Shown: positions 6,006 to 12,564 of the stretch, piece after piece | Layout: each line of letters begins with the position of its first letter | Position numbering within the stretch: position 1 is the stretch's first letter | From: JBFGCT01 sp041581055 | GTDB lineage: Bacteria > Actinomycetota > Acidimicrobiia > Acidimicrobiales > Ilumatobacteraceae | Assembly: GCA_041581055.1 (NCBI GenBank) | Contig: JBFGCT010000117.1 | Span: 1-12,710 of the forward strand | Direction of reading: 5' to 3' | DNA: 12,710 nt | Program-made: the position numbers and the translations under genes | Notes under the pieces: model-generated | The model's database searches: none | Told to the model about the DNA's origin: nothing | What the model saw: only the letters and a program-made list of their open reading frames with translations

Positions 6006-7535
6006 TCAGGTCTGCGGCCCGAGGACGGCCGGGCTGGCGCCGGCGGGGTAGGTCCCCAGCACGTCGGCGAGGTCGTTCCAGATCGGCCGGTACTCGCTCT
6101 GGTCGGAGATCGTCGGCCCGTTGAGGACGAGCGCGTACTCGACCGCCCCGCCGCCGTCGACCCTGACGTAGCCGGAGAGCGCCTTGACCGCCGGCGGGTC
6201 GGCGTTGAACGGCGGGTTGTTCAGCGTGCCGGTCTTGCCCGCGAGCCGGCCGGCGACCGGATGGTCGGCGAACACGTCGGCGAGCGTGCCGGACACGCCG
6301 GCGACGGCGAGCCCCGTCCCGATCGGCCCGTCGACCGGCGAGCGTTGGAGCAGCGCCAGCAACGCGGCGCACGTCATCCGGTTGTCGAGGCTCAGCCCGG
6401 ACCCGTCCGCGAGCACGATCTGGGAGGTGTCGATGCCCCACTCGGCGACCTTGGCGAGCATCACGCCGAGACCCGCCTCGCGGGTGCCGGCCCCGGCCCC
6501 GGCCAGCCCGATCTCCTTCACCATCAACTCCGCGGTGTTGTTGTCGCTGTTCGCCAACATCTCACCGATCACGTCGCCGATCGGCGCCGAGTCGATCGAG
6601 GCGATCGTCGTCGTCGCCTCGGGAGCGACGCCTGCCACGGCCGGGCCGGCGACGGCGATGCCGCGGTCGGCGAGCATGCGCCGGAACTCGCGCGCCGCGC
6701 CGGCGTTCGGATCGCCGGCGCGCTGATCCTCGCCGAGCACGCGGGCGTCGTTGGCGAGGAGCGCGTCGTATGGACCGGCCTCGAGCCCCGCCACCCCGTT
6801 CCCCCAGCCCGGCGCGAAGAACTCGTCGTCGTAGCGCGTGCCGTCGCCGACCACTGCGCCCGTGACCTGCGTGATCCCCGCCGCCTTGACCCGGTCGGCG
6901 AGCGTGTCGAGCGACGTCGGCGACGTGACCGGGTAGCGCTCGAGGTTCGAGGTCGGGTACCAGTTCGACGACAGCAGCGGGTCGCCGCCGCCGACCAGGT
7001 AGAGGTCGCCGTCGACCACCCCGCCCGCCGACACGGGGCCCGCAACCACCTCGGTCGTGTAGCGGAACGTCGGCCCGAGGACGTCGAGCGCGACGGCGGC
7101 GACCAGGAGTTTCATGTTGCTCGCGGGGATCACCGCGAGATCGGCGTGCTGCGCGCCGATCGGCACCCCGTCGACCGACACGGCCACGCAGGACCGGTCG
7201 TTGATCGCGCCGAGAAACGCCAGCACCTCGCGCCGGAAGTCGCCGATGTTGAGATCGCGGGAGATCAGCGCCGGGATCCGGCGGAGCGTGAAGAGGTCGG
7301 TGGTCAGCGGCGGGGCCGGCGGCGGCGGCGCGAGGATGGTCGTCGGCGGCGGCGGCGCCGCCTCGTTCTCGTCGACCCTGGCGTCGGACCAGCGGTACAG
7401 CGCCAGCAGGCCGAGTGCGGGAACGATTGCGATCAGGCCGAGCACGACCAGCGGTCCGGGGCCGGGGCCGCGCCGCCGGCCCCGCCGACCGGTGCGGCCC
7501 GGCGCGGGACGCGCCGGCGTCGCCGGGCGGCTCAC
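6006..7535 (-). CDS. dacB: D-alanyl-D-alanine carboxypeptidase/endopeptidase, PBP4 (DacB) type, first copy
   Basis: This 509-residue PBP4-type enzyme acts on cell-wall D-Ala-D-Ala termini or cross-links. A basic, Pro/Arg-rich cytoplasmic segment (1-28) leads to a membrane helix (about 29-47), then a proline-rich linker (APPPP...APPPPAPP, 60-76) that would lift the catalytic domain off the membrane. The catalytic motifs SNMK (139-142), SDN (330-332) and KTG (434-436) are intact. The start is the GTG at 7535, which overlaps the TGA of the acyl-CoA synthetase gene as GTGA, so the two should be translationally coupled. The downstream neighbour is a diverged tandem copy. The proline-rich linker is absent from that copy, hinting at different placement in the envelope. 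Confidence 0.93.
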   Translation of the reverse strand: MSRPATPARPAPGRTGRRGRRRGPGPGPLVVLGLIAIVPALGLLALYRWSDARVDENEAAPPPPTTILAPPPPAPPLTTDLFTLRRIPALISRDLNIGDFRREVLAFLGAINDRSCVAVSVDGVPIGAQHADLAVIPASNMKLLVAAVALDVLGPTFRYTTEVVAGPVSAGGVVDGDLYLVGGGDPLLSSNWYPTSNLERYPVTSPTSLDTLADRVKAAGITQVTGAVVGDGTRYDDEFFAPGWGNGVAGLEAGPYDALLANDARVLGEDQRAGDPNAGAAREFRRMLADRGIAVAGPAVAGVAPEATTTIASIDSAPIGDVIGEMLANSDNNTAELMVKEIGLAGAGAGTREAGLGVMLAKVAEWGIDTSQIVLADGSGLSLDNRMTCAALLALLQRSPVDGPIGTGLAVAGVSGTLADVFADHPVAGRLAGKTGTLNNPPFNADPPAVKALSGYVRVDGGGAVEYALVLNGPTISDQSEYRPIWNDLADVLGTYPAGASPAVLGPQT

Positions 7536-9712
7536 GGCGCCGGGGCGCGGCGCCGGGCGGCGCGCGCCAGATGGCCGAGGGCGGCGACCGCCCGCTCGCC
7601 GCTCGGGTAGCAGAGCCGGCCGGTCGCCCGCACGGTCGCCGGGCCGGCGTTGTCGGGATCGGCGACGGCCAGTTCGGTGGCGGTCAGGATCGGCTTCCCG
7701 GTCTGCCGGCCCAGCTCGTGGGCGGCCTCGGCGAACCGCGCGTCCTGGCGCTCGTGGTAGCGCACGATCCGCTCCAACCCGTGGTCGGGGTAGAACGGCC
7801 CGGAGCGCATCATCCGCGCCTGGTTCGACTGGATCCCGAGGCCGAGGTAGATCACCGCGTGGACCGCGGGGTGGCGGGCGATCAGCTCGAGCACCTCGGG
7901 GATCGTGTCACGGGTCTCGCCGCCGGCGCAGTCGACCGGGTTGTTCCGGCTCCAGCGCGGCGGCAGCTTGCCGTCGATCGCCGCGCGCAGGTCGGCGGGC
8001 AACGCCAGCAGCGCGAGCTCGGGATGGCGGGTGATCGCGTCGGCGGTGACGACGCCCCATCCGCCGGCGGTCGTCATCACGACGGTGTTCGGCCCGGCCG
8101 GCAGCGGCTGTGTGGCGAAGGTCGCCGCGGCCTCGAACGCCTCGGTGACCGTGGCGGCGCGGGTGATCCCCGCCGCGCGGCAGGCGCCGTCGAACACCTT
8201 GTCGTCGGCGGCCAGCGCGCCGGTGTGACTCGCCGCGGCCTGCGCTCCGCCCTCGGTCGCGCCGCCCTTGACCAGCACCAGCGGCTTGCGCCGGGCGGCC
8301 GCGGCGAGCCGGTCGAGCAGGGCCCGCCCGTCGGTGACGCCCTCGATGTACGCCAGGCCGACGGCGGTCGCCTCGTCGTCGGCGTACCAGTCGAGGTAGT
8401 CGGCGACGGTGACCGCCGCGGCGTTGCCGGCCGACACGGCCCGGCTGATCCCGACGCCGGTCGCCCGGGCCATGTTCAGGAAGCTCGACACGAAGTTGCC
8501 GCTCTGGCTGGCGACGCCGATCCGGCCCGCCGGCGGGTACGGGGCGACGATCTGGGCGCACAGCCCGACCGGTGTGCTGACGACGCCCTGCCCGTTTGGG
8601 CCGGCGAGCAGGATGCCGAGGTCGTCGGCGAGCGCGACCAGCGCGGCCTGCGCGGCGCGGCCCCGCTCCCCCGCCTCGCCGTACCCGGCCGACGTGAGGA
8701 AGGCGGCGCCGATTCCCTGCCGGGCGCAGGCCCGGAGCACGTCCTCGTTGGCGACCGCCGGCGTGCAGACGAACGCGAGGTCGATCTCGCCGGCCGGCAG
8801 GTCGTCGACGCTGGCGACGGTCTGCACGCCGAGCACCTCCTCGCCGCCCAGGTTCGTGCCGTAGACCCCGCCCTGGTACCCGCTCGCCAGAAGGTTGTGC
8901 AGCGACACGAACCCGAACTTGCCCGGGTGGGAGGAGGCCCCGACGACGACGACGGCCCGCGGCTCGAACAACGCCCGGAACTGGGTGTCGGTCGGGCGGG
9001 GCCGGGTCGGCGGCCGCGCCTCGTCGCCCCCAGTCCCGAGCTCGACCAGGCCGTCGACGGCGACGACGGCGCCGTTCGGCTCGACGATCAAGGGGTTGAC
9101 GTCGACGCTCCAGACGTCGGGGCGCTCGGCGGCGAGCCGGCCGAGTCCGACGAGGACCTCGGCGAGTTGTGCCCGGTCGACGGCGGCCTCGCCGCGGAAC
9201 GCGCCGAGCACGCGCTGGGTGGCGAGGTCGTCGATCATGTCGGCCGCCGTCGCCGCGTCGAGGGGGGCCGGGCGGAACACCACGTCGGCGATCGCCTCGG
9301 CCAGGACCCCACCGACGCCGAGCATCACCGACGGGCCGAACTGGGGGTCGCGGACGACGCCGGCGATCAGCTCCCGCATGCCCGACACCATCGGCGCGAC
9401 GAGCACCGAGACGTCGCCGTCCTCGGGCGTCGCGGCGGCGAACAACTCGGTGGCGGCCGACTCCACCGCCGCCCGATCGCCGAGCCGCAGGCGGACGAGC
9501 CCGCGTTCGGTCTTGTGGGCGATCGCCTCGCCGTTGAGCTTGGCGACCACCGGATAACCCAGCTCGGCCGCGGCGGCGCCCGCCGCCGCCGCGGAGTCGA
9601 CGAAGCGCTCCGGCGCGACCGGGACGCCGTAGGACGCGAGCAGCCGCTTCGACTCCCGCTCCGACAGCGTGCGCGTGTCGGTCGCGGGGCCGACGGAGGT
9701 CTGGACTGCCAC
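7532..9712 (-). CDS. ADP-forming acyl-CoA synthetase (acetate--CoA ligase type), beta-alpha fusion
   Basis: This 726-residue protein fuses the two subunits of an NDP-forming acyl-CoA synthetase, which interconverts acyl-CoA + ADP + Pi with acid + CoA + ATP. Order is ATP-grasp domain first (about 1-225, with VVAKLNGEAIAHKTERG at 55-71, H66 being the conserved loop histidine), then CoA-binding Rossmann domain (about 247-345, VVVVGASSHPGKFG), then the ligase domains (about 395-715). SQSG (403-406 region) and the phosphohistidine motif SHTGALA with H496 are present, so the phosphate relay looks intact. Many relatives have the alpha part first, so this is the permuted order. The GTG at 9712 has TACGGT seven bases upstream. 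Substrate is not predictable; acetate, propionate or branched acids are options. A TetR gene lies just upstream, and a DacB gene overlaps its stop. Confidence 0.9.
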   Translation of the reverse strand: MAVQTSVGPATDTRTLSERESKRLLASYGVPVAPERFVDSAAAAGAAAAELGYPVVAKLNGEAIAHKTERGLVRLRLGDRAAVESAATELFAAATPEDGDVSVLVAPMVSGMRELIAGVVRDPQFGPSVMLGVGGVLAEAIADVVFRPAPLDAATAADMIDDLATQRVLGAFRGEAAVDRAQLAEVLVGLGRLAAERPDVWSVDVNPLIVEPNGAVVAVDGLVELGTGGDEARPPTRPRPTDTQFRALFEPRAVVVVGASSHPGKFGFVSLHNLLASGYQGGVYGTNLGGEEVLGVQTVASVDDLPAGEIDLAFVCTPAVANEDVLRACARQGIGAAFLTSAGYGEAGERGRAAQAALVALADDLGILLAGPNGQGVVSTPVGLCAQIVAPYPPAGRIGVASQSGNFVSSFLNMARATGVGISRAVSAGNAAAVTVADYLDWYADDEATAVGLAYIEGVTDGRALLDRLAAAARRKPLVLVKGGATEGGAQAAASHTGALAADDKVFDGACRAAGITRAATVTEAFEAAATFATQPLPAGPNTVVMTTAGGWGVVTADAITRHPELALLALPADLRAAIDGKLPPRWSRNNPVDCAGGETRDTIPEVLELIARHPAVHAVIYLGLGIQSNQARMMRSGPFYPDHGLERIVRYHERQDARFAEAAHELGRQTGKPILTATELAVADPDNAGPATVRATGRLCYPSGERAVAALGHLARAARRRAPAP

Positions 9713-9719
9713 GGCTGGA

Positions 9720-9725
9720 ACCGTA
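9720..9725 (-). promoter_or_regulatory. -10 element TACGGT of the acyl-CoA synthetase gene
   Basis: TACGGT on the minus strand is followed by seven bases and the GTG at 9712, implying a leaderless mRNA for the synthetase and the coupled dacB genes. No good -35 is visible. Confidence 0.5.
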
Positions 9726-9731
9726 CTGTCG

Positions 9732-9772
9732 CGCCGCCCGTGATCGGTGTCTTCGAGCGCCGTCCCGTGATC
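9732..9772. repeat. Imperfect direct repeat in the tetR-synthetase gap
   Basis: CGCCGCCCGTGATC (9732-9745) recurs as CGCCGTCCCGTGATC (9758-9772), identical except for one inserted T. The repeat lies immediately upstream of the synthetase -10 element, within the 93-base gap downstream of the second TetR gene. It could be a pair of activator or repressor half-sites. Nothing else is recognisable in this gap. Confidence 0.5.
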
Positions 9773-9805
9773 AGGCCCGCTGCCGGGGCGGGCGCGGCGG
9801 GGCGG

Positions 9806-10438
9806 TCAGGCCGGAATGAGGGCCGCCCGGAAGAACTCGATGATGTGCTCGCTGCGACGATCGAGCGCCTCGGGGGCGAGCGGGTCGGCGTCGAGCAGGC
9901 CCTCGAGGAACGGGGCGTCGGAGAAGTAGCTCAACAACGCGCCGTAGCCGGTGATGAGCAGCTGCGCGGGATCCTGCTGGCGAAACGTCCCGGCCGCCAT
10001 CTCGCGATCGAGGTAGTCGACCGCCTGGTCGAACATCGGCCGGAGCACGCCGGCGAGGTCGATGCCGAGGTGGGAGCCGCCGTCGATCGCCTCGCGGCGC
10101 ATCAACGTGACGTACGACGGGTTGTCGGCGAAGAAGCCGAACCCGGCGCGCAGCACCTGCTGGACCTTGGCCCAGCCGGTCTCGGCCGACTCGATCGCCT
10201 CGGCCAGGCGCGAGAACCAGTCGGAGAGCAGCTGCTCGAAGACCTCGCCGTAGAGCGCCTCCTTGGACGCAAAGTGGTGCAGCAGGCTCGGCCGGCGGAT
10301 CCCGACCTCGGCGGCGATGTCGTTGAGCGACGTCCCGTTGTACCCCGCGTGGGCGAAGCAGCCCATCGCGGCGTCGAGGATCTGGTCGCGCGTCGAACGA
10401 TCCGCAGCGTGGGCGGACGGAGAGTCGGTGACGGACAT
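9806..10438 (-). CDS. TetR/AcrR family transcriptional regulator
   Basis: This 210-residue TetR-family protein has a DNA-binding domain at about residues 16-65, including the helix-turn-helix TSLNDIAAEVGIRRPSLLHHF (36-56, cut across the domain) followed by ASKEALY. The C-terminal half is helical and typical of ligand-binding domains, ending with HIIEFFRAALIP. The ATG at 10438 has TAGGTT ten bases upstream, giving a very short leader. It lies in the same direction as, and 93 bases before, the acyl-CoA synthetase gene, and 51 bases after sodN. Control of the synthetase/dacB unit is the simplest guess, perhaps with an acyl-CoA or fatty acid ligand, but position alone supports that. Confidence 0.88.
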   Translation of the reverse strand: MSVTDSPSAHAADRSTRDQILDAAMGCFAHAGYNGTSLNDIAAEVGIRRPSLLHHFASKEALYGEVFEQLLSDWFSRLAEAIESAETGWAKVQQVLRAGFGFFADNPSYVTLMRREAIDGGSHLGIDLAGVLRPMFDQAVDYLDREMAAGTFRQQDPAQLLITGYGALLSYFSDAPFLEGLLDADPLAPEALDRRSEHIIEFFRAALIPA

Positions 10439-10448
10439 CGGCCCTGCG

Positions 10449-10454
10449 AACCTA
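10449..10454 (-). promoter_or_regulatory. -10 element TAGGTT of the second TetR gene
   Basis: TAGGTT on the minus strand lies ten bases before the ATG at 10438, predicting a 5' leader of only a few bases. The hexamer is identical to that of the first TetR gene. Confidence 0.4.
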
Positions 10455-10489
10455 TCCGGTCCCGGGCGCCCTGCCGCCGTGCGTTCGGC

Positions 10490-10912
10490 TCAGCTCGGCG
10501 GGTAGACGCCCATGTCCTTGGCCTTGTCGGTCTTCCAGAAGATCTCGGCGATCTCGTCGATGTAGTCGATCAGTTGCTGGCCGACCGCGGGGTCCATCGA
10601 CTTCTTGGCCTCGCCGGCCTGGTGGATCGCCTTCCAGAACAGCTCGTGGAGCTGCGGGAACTCCGCGAAGTGCGGCGGGGCGAAGAAGTCGGCCCACAGC
10701 ACCATCAGGTGGTGCTTGGCCAGCTCGGCGCGCTCTTCTTTGATCGCGATGCACCGGGAGCGGAAGACCTCGTCGTCGGAGTCCTGGTACTTCTTGGCCG
10801 TCTTCAGCACCGAGAGCGCCTCGATCTTGGCTTGGGCCGGGTCGTAGACGCCGCAGTAGAGGTCGCAGTGGGCGTGGGCGGCCGTGGCCGACGCGAACAG
10901 CTTGCCGAGCAT
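10490..10912 (-). CDS. sodN: Nickel superoxide dismutase (precursor)
   Basis: This 140-residue precursor gives a cytoplasmic Ni enzyme that dismutes superoxide. The first 14 residues (MLGKLFASATAAHA) are the propeptide; cleavage before His15 would create the mature N-terminus HCDLYCGVYDPAQA, the nickel hook. The ligands His1, Cys2 and Cys6 are present, as are Glu17 and Arg47 (mature numbering), which in known structures position His1. The later signature FFAPPHFAEFPQLHELFW also fits SodN. Unusually, position 5 is Tyr where characterised enzymes have a conserved cis-Pro. An upstream in-frame ATG exists at 10963, but the ATG at 10912 has a strong AAGGAG eight bases away and gives the standard 14-residue propeptide. 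The processing protease gene is divergent next door. Confidence 0.95.
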   Translation of the reverse strand: MLGKLFASATAAHAHCDLYCGVYDPAQAKIEALSVLKTAKKYQDSDDEVFRSRCIAIKEERAELAKHHLMVLWADFFAPPHFAEFPQLHELFWKAIHQAGEAKKSMDPAVGQQLIDYIDEIAEIFWKTDKAKDMGVYPPS

Positions 10913-10920
10913 GTGATGAT

Positions 10921-10926
10921 CTCCTT
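10921..10926 (-). promoter_or_regulatory. Ribosome binding site AAGGAG of sodN
   Basis: AAGGAG on the minus strand lies eight bases before the ATG at 10912. It selects this start over the ATG 51 bases further upstream and is one of the few strong Shine-Dalgarno sites at a first gene here. Confidence 0.8.
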
Positions 10927-10954
10927 GTTGACGCTTCGAGGGGTTGCTGGCCCG

Positions 10955-10960
10955 ACCATA
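10955..10960 (-). promoter_or_regulatory. -10 element TATGGT of sodN
   Basis: TATGGT on the minus strand would place the sodN start of transcription about 35 bases before its ATG, giving a leader that contains the AAGGAG. It overlaps the sodX -10 element by two bases. No clear -35 is seen. Confidence 0.4.
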
Positions 10961-10964
10961 CACT
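10959..10964 (+). promoter_or_regulatory. -10 element TACACT of sodX
   Basis: TACACT is followed by seven bases and the ATG at 10972, predicting a leaderless sodX mRNA. It shares bases 10959-10960 with the divergent sodN -10 element. Confidence 0.5.
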
Positions 10965-10971
10965 GAGATCG

Positions 10972-11301
10972 ATGGTTCGGCCTACGTCGCTGCGACGACG
11001 TCTCACGCCGCGCCGGTTCGTCGTGTCCGACCGCTCGATGGAGCCGACGCTGGTCGACGGGCAGGGGCTGCTCACCATGCCGTCCGACCGGGCGCGCGCC
11101 GGTCAGGTCCGCTGCGTCGAGCACCCCGAGCGGCCGGGCTTCTGGCTGGTCAAGCGGGTGGCCGACGTCCGTCGCGACGGCACGATGACCGTCGAGTCCG
11201 ACAACCGCTCGGCGCCCACCGCCGACTCCCGATCGTTCGGTCCGGTGCCGGTCGCCGGCTCGTATCGCGTGGTCGTGCGAATCCCGCGCCGTTGGATGTG
11301 A
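10972..11301 (+). CDS. sodX: Nickel superoxide dismutase maturation protease, SodX (S26-like)
   Basis: This 109-residue signal-peptidase-like serine protease is predicted to cut the SodN propeptide and free the nickel-binding histidine. The nucleophile is Ser22 in SMEPTL (22-27) and the general base is Lys61 in WLVKRV (58-63). A later motif SDNRSAPTADSRSFGPVP matches the conserved DN...DSR.FGPV box of the family. It has no membrane helix, consistent with a cytoplasmic substrate. The ATG at 10972 follows a -10 element by seven bases. It lies divergent from sodN across a 59-base region. The gene ends 27 bases before alaX, which has its own promoter. Pairing with sodN makes the assignment firm despite the small size. 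Confidence 0.93.
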   Translation: MVRPTSLRRRLTPRRFVVSDRSMEPTLVDGQGLLTMPSDRARAGQVRCVEHPERPGFWLVKRVADVRRDGTMTVESDNRSAPTADSRSFGPVPVAGSYRVVVRIPRRWM

Positions 11302-11316
11302 GCCGCGTCCCGTCCG

Positions 11317-11322
11317 TACGAT
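11317..11322 (+). promoter_or_regulatory. -10 element TACGAT of alaX
   Basis: TACGAT is followed by CGGGGG and directly by the ATG at 11329. The G-run touches the start codon and is too close for a ribosome site, which favours a leaderless transcript separate from sodX. Confidence 0.5.
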
Positions 11323-11328
11323 CGGGGG

Positions 11329-12048
11329 ATGGCGATCTATCTGTGTCACGAGCGGCCCGACCTGTACGAGCACGACGCGGCGGTCGTCGACGTCCGGCCC
11401 GGCGCGGTCGTGCTCTCGCGGTCGGCGTTCCATCCCGGCGGCGGTGGCCAGGTCGGCGACGTCGGCTCGATCGAATTCGACGGCGGCTCGGCGGCGGTCA
11501 CGCATGTCGAGCTCGACGGCGATCGGTGGTGGCACGTCCTCGACGATCCGGCGGCCGAACCGGGCGGGGACGTCGTCGTGCGGGTCGACGCCGACCACCG
11601 CCTGCGCGTCGCCTCGCTGCACACGATGAGCCATGTCCTCAACGCCTTCGTGTTCGAGGAGTTCGCGGGGTCGCTGGTGACCGGCGCGCAGATCAACGGC
11701 GACGGCACCGGCCGGATGGACTTCGACCTGACGGCGATCGACAACGATCGCCTGCGGGCGCTGGAGGCGCCGGTCAACGACGTGATCGCGCGGGGCCTGG
11801 CGGTGCGGTCGGTCTACGTCGACGCCGACGAGGCGGCGAACACGCCCGGTCTGGTGCGCTCCCTGTCGGTCGCTCCCCCGCCGACCGACGACGGCCTGCT
11901 CCGCCTGATCGACATCGATGGCCTCGACCGCCAGGCGTGCGGCGGCACCCACCTCGCCAACACCGGCCAGTCACGGGCGCTGCGGATCACCAAGATCGAG
12001 AACAAGGGCAAGCGCAACCGCCGGATCCGCTTCGCCTTCGCCGACTGA
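11329..12048 (+). CDS. alaX: Alanyl-tRNA editing protein, AlaX type
   Basis: This 239-residue free-standing editing protein hydrolyses mischarged Ser- or Gly-tRNA(Ala) in trans. It corresponds to the editing region of AlaRS without the synthetase core. The N-terminal beta domain carries FHPGGGGQVGD (34-44). The zinc-binding site is formed by H98 and H102 (LHTMSH) with C204 and H208 (CGGTH). The length and the presence of both halves match the AlaX-M class. The start at 11329 is supported by TACGAT six bases upstream. It is codirectional with sodX, 27 bases downstream. A shared stress role is imaginable, since mistranslation and oxidants are linked, but nothing in the sequence shows it. The 107-base gap after it holds an inverted repeat. 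Confidence 0.93.
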   Translation: MAIYLCHERPDLYEHDAAVVDVRPGAVVLSRSAFHPGGGGQVGDVGSIEFDGGSAAVTHVELDGDRWWHVLDDPAAEPGGDVVVRVDADHRLRVASLHTMSHVLNAFVFEEFAGSLVTGAQINGDGTGRMDFDLTAIDNDRLRALEAPVNDVIARGLAVRSVYVDADEAANTPGLVRSLSVAPPPTDDGLLRLIDIDGLDRQACGGTHLANTGQSRALRITKIENKGKRNRRIRFAFAD

Positions 12049-12072
12049 CCCCGTTCCCCGCCGCCCCCACCA

Positions 12073-12119
12073 TTTGTGTGACCGAAAACGTCGACATCCG
12101 CGATCTTCGGTCACACAAA
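12073..12119. repeat. 14-bp perfect inverted repeat downstream of alaX
   Basis: TTTGTGTGACCGAA (12073-12086) and TTCGGTCACACAAA (12106-12119) are perfect complements around a 19-base loop. The arms are markedly AT-richer than the surroundings. There is no T-run after either arm, so it is not a classical Rho-independent terminator. It could be a REP/MITE-like element, a regulator site or a folded RNA end. It sits 24 bases after the alaX stop and 22 bases before the next -10 element. Confidence 0.85.
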
Positions 12120-12141
12120 CTGGGCGGGGAGGCGGGGCGGG

Positions 12142-12147
12142 TACCCT
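12142..12147 (+). promoter_or_regulatory. -10 element TACCCT of the last gene
   Basis: TACCCT lies eight bases before the ATG at 12156, so transcription would begin at or just before the start codon, as elsewhere in this window. Confidence 0.4.
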
Positions 12148-12155
12148 CGCTGGGC

Positions 12156-12554
12156 ATGCAGATCGTGGCCGCCGTCTTCGTCGAGAACTTCGAGATGCGT
12201 CAGGCGCCGGGGCCCTCGACCCGGATCGACATGACCGGGGTGATGTTCTCCCAGGCGTCGCCGTCGCCGGCGCCGGTGACGATCACGCCGCACCTGGTCG
12301 GGCTGATCTTCTGCCCGGAGGACGAGGCCGGGAGCGGCGTGTTCGAGGTCATCTTCCGCCGTGGGCTCGACGAGGACAGCGAGCAGATCGCGCGCAACGT
12401 CAGCCCGTTCACGGTCGAGCCCGGCAAGTTCACCTACCGACTGGTCCGCGGCGAGCTCGAGTTCCCGGACTACGGGCAGGTCTTCGCGCACTGCCGAATC
12501 GACCGCGGCCCGTGGCACGTCGTGCCGTTCACGTTGCTGCCGCCGGCCGACTGA
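12156..12554 (+). CDS. Conserved-looking protein of unknown function
   Basis: This 132-residue protein is not firmly recognised. It has no signal peptide or membrane helix, mixes acidic and hydrophobic stretches, and looks mainly beta-stranded (for example QIVAAVFVENFEMR, LVGLIFCPED, GVFEVIFRR, RGPWHVVPFTLLP). Its opening strand, followed by a mid-length beta-sandwich-like pattern, loosely resembles small DUF6941-type proteins, but that is an impression and not an assignment. The ATG at 12156 is chosen because of the -10 element eight bases upstream; no ribosome site is visible. Codon use looks like the neighbours. It stands alone between an inverted repeat and a 52-bp tandem repeat, so context gives no functional clue. 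Confidence 0.68.
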   Translation: MQIVAAVFVENFEMRQAPGPSTRIDMTGVMFSQASPSPAPVTITPHLVGLIFCPEDEAGSGVFEVIFRRGLDEDSEQIARNVSPFTVEPGKFTYRLVRGELEFPDYGQVFAHCRIDRGPWHVVPFTLLPPAD

Positions 12555-12564
12555 CCCGCCGCCG

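Noticed and set aside
5956..6441. N-terminal extension of the second dacB frame to 6441
   Set aside because: The extension reads through the 3' end of the first dacB copy in another frame. The membrane helix and homology start at 5949.
10913..10963. Longer sodN start at the ATG at 10963
   Set aside because: It would add 17 residues before the standard 14-residue propeptide and ignores the AAGGAG site eight bases before 10912.
7415..10966. A 3.5-kb open frame on the plus strand
   Set aside because: It lies antisense to the synthetase, TetR and sodN genes, which have clear family motifs. Long antisense frames are expected at this GC content, and its protein is low-complexity Arg/Gly/Asp/Val-rich with no domain.
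12073..12119. Rho-independent terminator for alaX
   Set aside because: The stem is perfect, but no T-run follows on either strand and the 19-base loop is long.
10944..12155. Long plus-strand frame upstream of the last gene
   Set aside because: It crosses sodX and alaX in a different frame and is rich in Arg, Gly and Pro. Only the part from 12156 has a promoter and protein-like composition.
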